46,528 nucleotides of DNA, taken from the NCBI GenBank assembly GCA_900175165.2, contig FWWN02000423.1:1-46528 (forward strand), written 5' to 3'. Positions 38,491-46,528 of this stretch are shown here, in pieces. A program made the position numbers and the translations under genes. The notes under the pieces were generated by a model, which did no database searches, was not told the origin of the DNA, and was given only the letters and a program-made list of their open reading frames with translations. This DNA comes from Rhizomucor pusillus. Taxonomy: Eukaryota > Mucoromycota > Mucoromycetes > Mucorales > Lichtheimiaceae. Numbering within the stretch: position 1 is the first letter of the stretch; every line of letters begins with the position of its first letter.

Positions 38491-40041
38491 CTAAATACTG
38501 TAAATATTCAGTGCACCTTGGTTTGGATTGGCGCCAACGCCTGCAACAGCAACGCACAAAGATCCGGAGTCTACACTGTAAGCTTCTAGCCAGTTCAGAC
38601 GTGCAACAGATTCATCAAGCTGGTATGCATTTTCCGGTTCTTTGATTCCGATGTAACCAGCGTCGCTTTCACTCAGTTTCCAAAGCGACACGGTGCCATT
38701 TGCAGAGCCCGATACCAGATAATCATGTCCATTCTCGCCGTCCTTGGGGGCAAACGACCTGTAAAAAAAGGCAAGAGTTAAAGCAAATATTACTTGCAAT
38801 TAGAGCCCTCTATGACGTACAGTGCGTTCACCAAGTTACTGTGACATTCATTGAGTCGGCCCTGGACCAAGTTCTTTGCTTTCCGCTTTTTACCGAAAAG
38901 ATGGATACTGCCATCACCCAAACCAGCAGCTAGCCATTGGCCGTTGCTGGAGGCAGTAACGGAGTAGACGAACGGTGGGTTGAACATCCGTTCGGATCCT
39001 GCGACGAACTCACCTAGATTTTATGTTAACACATGCTTCCCAATTGAAATTCTCCTTTACTGATATTGATATACGTACACATGTCATGCGTCTTTGTGGG
39101 CGAACTTTTCGATATATCCCAGTGCATCAACTTGCAATCCATGCCTCCGGACCATACTTTGCAACCAGCTGGTTTTAGTCACACAGATCGAAGCAGTGTT
39201 TCTAGCGATGGTGTTCTACCTTCCCATGACTTTTGAGGGCGGAAACGGACGGCCATGCAGATCTGCGTAATATAAATACATATGTCAATGGCACGCAAAA
39301 TACTCAACGTTCAAATCAAAATCTTACATTTGCGTGCGTCTTTGTTATCTTTTTGTGAAGCTTATCGTTTTCCAGATCCACTAGTAACAAAAAATGGTTT
39401 AGTGACATGCAAGAAACATAGTAGACAACTGAGATAGGATTTACCAATTTTGACACATCCTTGATCGTCTGCTGTTACTAAACAAGTATCATCTTCGTTG
39501 ATATCAATCTAGAGCATTGGTTCGTTCATCAGCAACAAGTGATCCTGACCGATCGTATCTTGGTACTATACCATATTGATCTCGTCATCGCTGTAAGCAT
39601 AGGTCTTGATGGATTCTGCTAATATTAAGCCTTCGGTTCGTAGGTCATAAACGTGGACCTTGGTGCCTGAAGCCAAGTACACGTAGGGTTTATCTCGACT
39701 TTTCGCAAACGCCACACTGGATACCTGGCTGCCGTGTTAGTCCCATAGATCGCTATAGATCTCGCCCTCTACATTTTTAAACATACAGCTTCTTCGAGTC
39801 CAGTGATACCCTTGATGGCACGCAATTGCCGCAGATCCCAAAGTCGACAGGTCTTGTCCTCTTGATTAGCAGCGTGAGATCTAGTGTGAGTCTTGTAGAT
39901 CGGCAAAAGAGTTACTTTACCTGCACCGGACGCGAGGATATTGGGACCCAAGTAAGAGTCCTGACTGTATGCCAGACATAGTACGGGCGCACGGTGTCCC
40001 TTCAGCTGGGCAGTTGGTGATATCTTTTGTATCTCGACCAT
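38491..40041 (-). CDS. WD40-repeat protein WDR53
   Basis: Nine exons on the minus strand: 39921-40041, 39787-39860, 39572-39724, 39445-39508, 39328-39380, 39220-39262, 39079-39168, 38821-39013 and 38491-38758; 352 aa. It is a single seven-blade propeller. Recognisable blades are LKGHRAPVLCLAYS, DKTCRLWDLRQLR, YSDDEINMIDINEDDTCLVT, VDLENDKLHKKITKTHANI, WSGGMDCKLMHWDIS, VTASSNGQWLAAGLGDGSIH, and VSGSANGTVSLWKLS. The run 'h.NEEEIN…', 'DDqG.vKivDLEn.k', and a closing 'vNWL…' strand correspond to WDR53, a proposed substrate receptor of CUL4-DDB1 ubiquitin ligases in animals. It converges on TRAPPC10 with 155 bp between stops. Confidence 0.85.
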
Positions 40042-40142
40042 TTCAATAATAAAATTTGTTTCTAGTTAGCGGTGGCGGCGGAAAGCAACCACTGGGACCA
40101 GCGTGTGGTTTGGCATGAATTGAGGAAGTACAATCGTTCCGA

Positions 40143-40543
40143 CTATTTTCCATACAATTTAGCCTCATTGACAGCAACTCCAATGTCTAGTTCAATATCC
40201 TTCTAACAAAAGGACAAAAATGGAAAAATACAATACTATCTAGATATGCACCTTGCATAGGATCTCGACATTTTCGACATCGGACAAACAAGGACATATA
40301 TTGCCATAGTTACAATCAAAGAAATCTCTTTGTCTATCCTGTAATAACCAAAATTCGTCAATACGAAAGAAGGCTACGGCCTTCGGACAACGCCAAAAAA
40401 TCAAGATAACGCAAAAAGTTCTGCTGCTTGCGCAAAAAGTCATCTCAGACCCAACCAGCGCAGAGACCAGCATACAGAATTTTTCGTCCGTGAGTTCGGA
40501 GATCGTTACTTTCCTTTCCCAAGGCTGCACACATAGATTGATA
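40143..40543 (-). CDS. Unidentified small gene with unresolved splicing
   Basis: The last exon, 40143-40202, encodes KDIELDIGVAVNEAKLYGK and joins through a clean 49-nt intron (40203-40251, gtgcat…ttgttag) to RQRDFFDCNYGN…DVENVEILCK in the exon upstream. Going further 5', the most protein-like reading changes frame twice within ~150 nt: WERKVTISELTDEKFCM, then DFLRKQQNFLRYLDFLALSEGRSLLS, then back. Candidate introns of 24-32 nt (for example 'gtctga…gcgcaag' and 'gtattg…gatag') would bridge these, but none is compelling. The only upstream ATG (40529-40531) is in the middle frame. No family is recognised. It could be a real short gene rich in ultrashort introns, or decayed. It is divergent from the GNAT gene. 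Confidence 0.35.
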
Positions 40544-40545
40544 AT

Positions 40546-41147
40546 ATGGTGGAGCAGAGCTCTATCTACGTTCGTCCAGTGTCGCTAGACGACCTCAAGC
40601 ATAGCAAGACGGCCAAAGCAGTCATAAACGCAGCGTACAGGTCGCAAGGTAGAACGGCTTCAAACAGTGGGTGGTTGCAATAAACTGACACATTGAGGTT
40701 TCAGGCGGTTGGACAACTGAGGAGCATATTGTCAGTGGAGAGCGAGTGACCATAGAGGACGTGGACAAGGCGGTCAAGACATCCGGTGGATCGACTACAC
40801 TTTTGTATGCATTCGATCGCAGCGGCGATGTTGACATTGTCGTTGGCACACTGCAAATTCAGGCGGACGAACACAACTCAGAAGAGGCTGAGCTCGGTCT
40901 TTTCTCAGTGAACCCAGCATATCAATCGCAAGGCATAGGTGGCAAATTGATCCGCGCAGCTTTCGACAAGATGAAGGAACTCGGCTATTCCAAGGCTGTC
41001 ATCCATGTATTGGAAAACAGACCCGAGATTCTTGGCTGGTACCGGAAGATTGGGTTCGTAGATACTGGTGAAAAGGTGCCATTCATCTGGCCCGAGCAGT
41101 TGAAGATAAAGGACTTGCATTTCTTGGTTTTGAAGAAAGATCTTTAA
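40546..41147 (+). CDS. GNAT-family N-acetyltransferase
   Basis: Exons 40546-40648 and 40705-41147; 181 aa, a single GNAT domain. Motif A is intact (LGLFSVNPAYQSQGIGGKLI, with the Q-x-x-G-x-G acetyl-CoA loop), followed by the motif B region (LENRPEILGWYRKIGFVDTG). The N-terminal half (INAAYRSQGGWTTEEHIVSG) carries the conserved 'aY…e…w…' substrate-lobe helix of small-molecule acetyltransferases. Substrate is unknown; the size and 'GWTTE' segment suggest a small-amine rather than a histone or ribosomal substrate. There is no targeting signal. The 56-nt intron splits the N-terminal helix. Confidence 0.9.
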
Positions 41148-41510
41148 AGAATTGTACCTGTAATAATGATAACATTGATAATGCTTTAACCCTCATTTTC
41201 GTTCACGACAAAGAAAACACATAGCCTTATTTATTATGTGCACCTGTATCATTATAAAGGGATTGGTGTATGGATATCAAGTCAGTGTAGTTGATTTTGA
41301 CCGAAATAGTCAATTATGGTAGCGGTGGTAGATCCGGGGTGGGAGCTAAGGAACGGTGGCGTGACAACGGAAGTCCAATGGCAACAAGTGAATGAATAAA
41401 ATGGGGCGACCCCGCAGTCTTCGCTGTTGCACCCCGGATGCAGCTGGATCGAAATTGCATAGACTTACGTAAATGCGACTGTGGGAAATTCTGCGCCCCG
41501 AAAATGTGGG
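41148..41510. other. Intergenic region GNAT to PhyH gene
   Basis: Presumed 3' UTR of the GNAT gene and upstream promoter of the dioxygenase gene. No open frame of interest is seen. Confidence 0.5.
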
Positions 41511-41518
41511 ATATAAAA
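41511..41518 (+). promoter_or_regulatory. Putative TATA box of the PhyH-type gene
   Basis: The sequence atataaaa lies 54 bp upstream of the ATG at 41572, which suits a short 5' UTR. It is the clearest core promoter motif next to a gene in the window. Confidence 0.45.
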
Positions 41519-41571
41519 TTTGACCCTGTTTGCTTTTCAGGGTCCCCGCTTTTTCTTTGCTAAACTTTACA

Positions 41572-42734
41572 ATGACCCTGACTGACATCAACGGCACCCC
41601 CATCGACGAAGCCCTCAAGCGTGACGGCTACGTTATCGTCGACGGCCTTATCCCGGACGATATGTTCGACAAGCTCAAGGCCGCCTGCGATCGAGTCGTC
41701 GACAGGGCTCGAAAGGGCGAATGGAAATACAGGTAAACGCCCCTCCGCCTGATATAAAATAAGAAGATCCCTGGGTTGTAACAAGGTATTTCCATAAATA
41801 GACGTCTTGTGGGCACGCAGTTCCCTCCATGGACTGAAGGCACGGATGTAAGCACACTATCGTCGAGATCAGAAAATCGAACAAAAAATGCGGGGAATAT
41901 TCAAGTTTAGAATATTTGACAGGTGTGGGGTGTGCAGCATCTCCTCCATCCCGAACTTAACGAACCTATCTTTATGGAATGGTATGGCTCTCCCAAGCTG
42001 ATGGAGGCCGTTTGCCAGCTCCTCGGTACCCAGCAGGAAGCCCTGCAGATGGGTAAGATTAATCATTATTCTTTATCTGTCACGAAGCCTTTAACTAACG
42101 GTTAAATGTCAACAAGAACTCTTCAACCTTTTGATCAACCCTCAAGATTCTGACTTTGATCTCACCTGGCACCGCGATGCTATTCCGGCCGAGACTCCGG
42201 AGGAGGATGAAAAGGTCAAGTTGACTATTCCTCATTATGGAACCCAATGGAACACGTAACGTTTTCTCTTCTTCAGACCATTTCTTTTTTCTCACAGACA
42301 GCTGACTGTTTATTGTATACAGAGCTCTGTACGAGGACGATTGTTTGTTTGTGGTCCCAGCCTCGCACAGACGCGTACGCACCCCAGAAGAACGTGACGT
42401 TACCATCAATGACCCCAAGAGTCACAACATGCCTGGTCAGCTGCAAGTGAACCTCAAGCCCGGCCAGACCGTCTTTTACGATAACAACATTTTGCACCGC
42501 GCTGCATACTTCTCCTCCAAGAAGCGCGCTACTTTGCATGCTTCCATGGGCACCATCGAAGGTGGTCACCACAGAGCTGCTACCATCTTCCAACACGGCT
42601 TGGATTGGATGGAGTCTCCCGAGTTCACAAACAACCTCTGCGATTCCTTGAAGAAGCCTTTTGAAAACGTCCGCCAAATGGCAACCATTGCTAACCAGGG
42701 CAAGTTTGAGACTAAGCCCATCCATGCTCACTAA
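41572..42734 (+). CDS. Phytanoyl-CoA dioxygenase (PhyH) family protein
   Basis: Five exons: 41572-41732, 41802-41847, 41923-42052, 42117-42255 and 42323-42734; 295 aa. It is an Fe(II)/2-oxoglutarate oxygenase. The metal ligands are visible as HxD in DLTWHRDAIP (H131, D133) and the distal His in NNILHRAAYF, with RATLHASMG supplying the 2-oxoglutarate Arg. The N-terminal RDGYVIVDGLIPDDMFDKLK is typical of PhyH proteins. It has no C-terminal SKL-type peroxisome signal (it ends KPIHAH), so an alpha-oxidation role is not assured; fungal members include enzymes of secondary metabolism and small-molecule hydroxylases. GC content and codon bias are higher than in neighbouring genes, consistent with strong expression. 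Confidence 0.9.
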
Positions 42735-42918
42735 GAGCGTCATGCCACGCCTGTTTTTGATATATAGTATATTTTGCCTGTACCATAATAATAATAAAAA
42801 TTGTGCCGTTATCGAAATCATCTGGCGTTACATATCATGCGGCATATGGGGAGTGCGCATCCCCTCCTCCCACCACCATGCTCAGATTACAAACTCCTTC
42901 ACGTCTGCATATGCGTAA

Positions 42919-44902
42919 ATGGAGCAAGAACTGATTGAGCTACTGCTGGTAGCCAAGAAGGCCTTGTCCACAGGACAGGCAATCTGTGCGCAAGCCAATG
43001 AACGCACTCAAGAGACCGAGCAGTACACGGAAGCCATTGTGAAAGCATGGCCAAAGATCCTCTTTTTGCATAATCACATTTTGATACAGCTCAGTACCTT
43101 AGAACGCATTCGTGAATTCCTGACAGTCAAGGCTGAAGAGGTCCACAACTGCATCACGGTAATAAGAGAAAAAAAAAGAACTGGGAACGAAATAGAGCGT
43201 AATAAACGAATATCTTTTTTATCCAAAGGACCTCGAAGAGTCTTTAGCCAAGACGTCCATAGAACTTCAGACTATTTTTGACAATCTAAAGAGCTGCAAA
43301 ATCGACGAGGATATTTTGAGAGTGAACCAAGAGATTGATGCAAGCTCGACGTCAAAGAAGCTATCGACGCTGTTTGATTACATTGACGACAAGGCAGTGT
43401 TCGAACTGCAAAAGCAGGCCGATGATGAGATTGGAGAAATCGAGGTGTGTGCTTGCATAAAAGTTTCCGTTTCTAGCGGTCGCCGTTGCTCACCCATTGT
43501 TATCTTTGTCTCGCAACAAAACAACAACAACAATGTAGAATCTGTATGCGTCGCTCACAACCACGTCAAAGTCGCTGTCATCCACCATCACCGAGCTGGC
43601 AGCGCTGCAAGAGGCTGCAACGTCCATTTCATTAGGTGATTCTTCAGTTGCGCTGACGAACGATAAAACACATGTGCAGGAAGAGGAAATATCAAAGATG
43701 GCAGAAATCTTGACCGCCTTGACAAATCACTATGATCAGCTGGGAGAAGCAACGAGGTGATAATATTCATTGTTGCTTTTTGGAAAACAAGAGAATGTAC
43801 TGAAAGATGTCTCTAGACTGTGTCAAACGGATCCGGATGCAGAGGATAGCCTGGATATTCGAAGTACAGTGTTGCATTTAATCAGCTTAAAATTCTGCCT
43901 TACTCATGTCTCGTTCTATTCTCAGTCCTGCAAGGTGACAATACGCGCATTCCAGATATATTGGATGATCTTCAAGATTCTTTGGAAGTGGTTGAAACTA
44001 TATGGTATGTCTCTAGATAATTGATCCCTTCTACACACGTTCTTTTTAATGTTCAATAATCCCTGTCGTTTAGCGATGAAGCTCGAGTTCGCATGCAAGT
44101 GTTCAACTCGATCCAGGACGAGCTCTTCAAAGTGTTATTGCAACTGGACCTTTTCAGCGCCCCAGGTGGGCAGGCAGATGCAATCTGCGAGAAAATCACA
44201 AGTGCAGAAGTAAGACAATTTTCATGTATATTCTCAGTCGTACGTGGTTATTAAAAAAGGGTCCTACAAGGCTGAAATGAAAGAACGTGAAGCGCGTCTG
44301 AACAGTTACTGCAAAGAGCTGCGGTCACTAGCCGAATGGTCTGTTTGCTGCACTGATCTAAACTGCTGTTGCATTTACTGATAATAGTTTGAATCAGGTA
44401 CAATGCATACGCTTCCTCGTACAGTCACCTTATTCTTGAAATTGAGCGACGGAGGAAGAGCAAAGAGAAGCGTGACAAGTTATACGAAGAACTGGTTACT
44501 TCCCTGGAAAATGCATACAACGGTACGTACTGGATGGATGTCTGCTAGATTGACCTTTAACCTTACTGCGCTTCAGATGAATACCAAGAGCGGCATAGTT
44601 GGTTTACACAGCATGGAGCATATCTCCCAGAGGATATGTGCAGATTCATGATGGTACGAACTGGATTGATTGTACTGTTTGAATAGTCTAAAGCCATGTA
44701 AATTTGACCTTTTCCATTCCAGGAACCTCCACCAAGAATAGTTGTGCATATGGAAGAACAAGAAAATCATCGACTTCCAAACTTATCAAAAGCAACCATA
44801 GAAAAGGTACGTCCGGTGTAATGCTAGAAACAGGATATTTCTGACGTGGTATTTAAATAGGCATTAGCGAACATACACGGCAACAACGAGCATACCTGTT
44901 AA
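42919..44902 (+). CDS. ATG17: Autophagy scaffold Atg17
   Basis: Eleven exons: 42919-43158, 43229-43444, 43539-43756, 43817-43863, 43926-44004, 44074-44209, 44238-44338, 44398-44522, 44577-44653, 44723-44806 and 44861-44902; 454 aa. It is an all-helical protein. The N terminus (LLLVAKKALSTGQAICAQAN) matches the Atg17 'l..aK.aLs.gq.ic..A' pattern. KKLSTLFDYIDDKAV and the C-terminal FTQHGAYLPEDMCRFM block ('F…hG.yLP.dlc') are also family hallmarks. Atg17 dimerises into a crescent that tethers Atg9 vesicles at the phagophore assembly site with Atg1/Atg13. One intron, 44210-44237, is only 28 nt but has consensus gtaaga…ttctcag ends and keeps frame. Confidence 0.88.
44210..44237 (+). other. Ultrashort intron in ATG17 (28 nt)
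   Basis: The segment gtaaga…ttctcag joins EKITSAE to SYVVIKKGSYKAEMKERE in phase 0. The later acceptor (…aaaaaag at ~44259) puts the following exon out of frame, so the short form is required by the conserved downstream helix. Confidence 0.7.
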
Positions 44903-45197
44903 ACCGAGTCCTACCGACAACCAATACCTCCAACGAAAACAAACAAATGCCAATCGACTTTGCAGAAGTTTACTGGATAACAATAAATGTGCCTGCTGCC
45001 GAATGGACAACGAGCACAGGTATCTAAAAGAGATTACAACATCCATCCTACTTTTGCAATCGTCAATCTGCTGTATACATCATTGGTATACTACTCGTAG
45101 CTGAATGCGGGTGCGTCGTTAAATTTTATACTTTTCACATTTTTGCCAAAAATGCGGATGTGTCCAAACCGTTGATCCAGTCTCCATGCATTTTGCC

Positions 45198-45943
45198 CTA
45201 ATATTCATTAGCATCTGTTCTTCCGCGTGCTGGTAGCGTATAATTTTTGATCGCGTTCTTCTCCTCTTCGCTGGACATTTCATTGGTACTTGCAACTGTG
45301 CTGCCACCATTCTCTTCAGTGTAAGAGTAGAACCATCGGGTCGCTTTGATGTTGTCCTCTCCAGAAGGAGAAGGAGCAACTCCAATGAATCGTACGTAAA
45401 ACTTTGCACGATCATCATGTTTGAGTGATTTGAACACTCGATCGATCTCTAGATACCGCAACGAGTCTGGTAATGCTATCACTGTGCGAAACTCGTCTAT
45501 TCGTTCGAATACCGTATGTTTTGAAGCACGAGTCGCTCCAGGTCTGTAAAGACGTGGCGTACGAGGTCAAGATGTAACAGATGGATATGCGAGTTTCGAA
45601 TTGTCAGCTGTTTGAGCGGATGCCTTTTTCCGTGGACTTTGGACAATTGTCCTCGGATCATTGCTTCTGTGCCTGAACAAGTCGTGTTTTTGTTGCCGTC
45701 AATAGCCAAACTTGAAACATTGGGTAGACCAGTGAGTAAGGTTACGAGTGAACCTGGGTTCTCTTCGTTTCTGAGCTCGATAAATAATTCTGTGATCTTC
45801 CGTGCTCGGTACAATAGCCAGGATACATTGTGCGCAAAATCCCGGTGTCCGCTGGACAACACCAGCTTCTCTATATCCTTCTCGCGGAGCAAAGGCTGTA
45901 CGTTATCCATTGGTATGCCAATACCACGTAGCTCTGGTGACAT
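45198..45943 (-). pseudogene. Leucine-rich-repeat/F-box-like protein, frameshifted
   Basis: From ATG 45941-45943 a frame of 148 codons shows LRR-like spacing (LLTGLPNVSSLAIDGNK, LKQLTIRNSHIHLLHLD, DLERLVLQNIRYS) and stops at 45497-45499. The next frame continues the same pattern without a break (ERIDEFRTVIALPDSLRYLE) to a stop at 45198. The shift at about 45505-45510 equals one missing or two extra bases, and no intron fits. LRR proteins of this kind usually carry an N-terminal F-box, which is absent here, so it may be truncated as well. It could also be a functional gene with one sequencing error. Confidence 0.5.
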
Positions 45944-46178
45944 TGATCAATATTTGACAATCAAGTCTGTGTAAATGCGATATCTGTGCGGTCGCTGTCT
46001 AATTTTTTAGTCGTGTTTTCTGGGATCACTAAATCGCAATGCCCAGAAAAATTAAGTCGCCTTTTTCAGATATCACAAGTCGCATAATATGAAGACACAT
46101 GAAGCATTCTATTGCTTGGCAACGGCACAACAGACAAATTTAGTTAGGATAGTTGCGACAAAATAAATACAGACAAGC

Positions 46179-46528
46179 ATGCCAACTTTTTCTTCTCATT
46201 GTGATATTTGTTGGGTTGTAGTTAGTAGCGAGAGCGGTAGATCCTTTGAGACTCTTGCTTTATCGAGTTACGAATCAGGAAATCCAAGTATGAGTGCCCT
46301 TAGTGCTTTTATATCTACAAACGGCGTTCTTATCGGTGTTTGTGGAGGTGCATGTTCAAGTCAAGGTCGATTTGACTGACGATGGACTTGTAAAATACGA
46401 CAACGGTACAGTTGTGGAACACCCAGCGAAAATGGATTCACTGGTCCGAATTTGGGCCACCTGTTCTGAAAATGGATTGTCTTCTACACTGAACTTCGAG
46501 TACACGCTAGAACTTTTGTTACAATTTG
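46179..46528 (+). CDS. Partial unidentified gene at window edge
   Basis: A frame from 46179 reads CDICWVVVSSESGRS…GNPSMSALSAFISTNGV and ends at 46378, while from ~46350 a second frame, VHVQVKVDLTDDGLVKYDN…RIWATCSENGLSS, stays open to the end of the window. The second looks clearly coding. A junction near 46329-46350 would join them if 22 nt (gttctt…ggag) were removed, but the donor is poor. No family is recognised and the 3' end is missing. Confidence 0.35.

Noticed and set aside
12448..44902. A secondary-metabolite cluster (PhyH, GNAT, glycosyltransferase, nucleotidyltransferase)
   Set aside because: These enzymes are scattered among housekeeping genes over 17 kb with no synthase, transporter or regulator, so proximity is probably chance.

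Overview
This is a nuclear contig from a fungus. Almost every gene is split by short GT-AG introns, typically 50-80 nt. Gene content combines fungal markers (Atg17, Spo14-type phospholipase D, a Gin4/Hsl1-like kinase with a KA1-like tail, a 126-residue profilin) with genes that budding yeast lacks (SMARCAL1-type HARP helicase, COA8, WDR53). That mix, plus remnants of an Rpn/PD-(D/E)XK-type mobile gene, suggests an early-diverging lineage, most likely Mucoromycota; this placement is inference. Exon structures were built by hand from reading frame, splice signals and family conservation. In all, about 105 introns were placed.

Layout. 1-434 (+): 3' end of an isochorismatase-fold hydrolase. 489-1278 (-): COA8-like cytochrome oxidase assembly factor. 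1440-4193 (-): MAD1 checkpoint protein. 4613-7121 (+): SMARCAL1-like annealing helicase with an N-terminal GRF zinc finger. 7275-11293 (-): CAMK-like kinase with UBA and KA1-like regions. 12448-13770 (+): uroporphyrinogen decarboxylase. 13771-16270: gene-poor, with one possible Kelch-like remnant. 16271-21015 (-): PX-PH phospholipase D. 21656-22859 (-): RhoGAP. 23261-23857 (+): small zinc-ribbon protein. 24575-25207 (+): profilin. 25410-26257 (+): sugar nucleotidyltransferase. 26336-28041 (-): Tpa1/OGFOD1 prolyl hydroxylase. 28232-31242 (-): membrane-anchored glycosyltransferase. 31900-32924: decayed mobile-type gene. 33227-33526 (-): small unknown. 33574-38335 (+): TRAPPC10/Trs130. 38491-40041 (-): WDR53. 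40143-40543 (-): unresolved small gene. 40546-41147 (+): GNAT acetyltransferase. 41572-42734 (+): PhyH-type dioxygenase. 42919-44902 (+): Atg17. 45198-45943 (-): LRR/F-box-like pseudogene. 46179-46528 (+): edge fragment.

The genes form no operon or pathway cluster; this is ordinary euchromatin. Loose functional themes are trafficking and membranes (TRAPPC10, PLD1, RhoGAP, profilin, Atg17) and genome maintenance or cell cycle (MAD1, SMARCAL1-like, Gin4-like kinase). The most unusual signal is a class of ultrashort introns (23, 25 and 28 nt, with a further 24-nt GC-AG candidate) inside conserved genes whose other introns are about 60 nt. I found no tRNA, rRNA or CRISPR array and no intact transposon.
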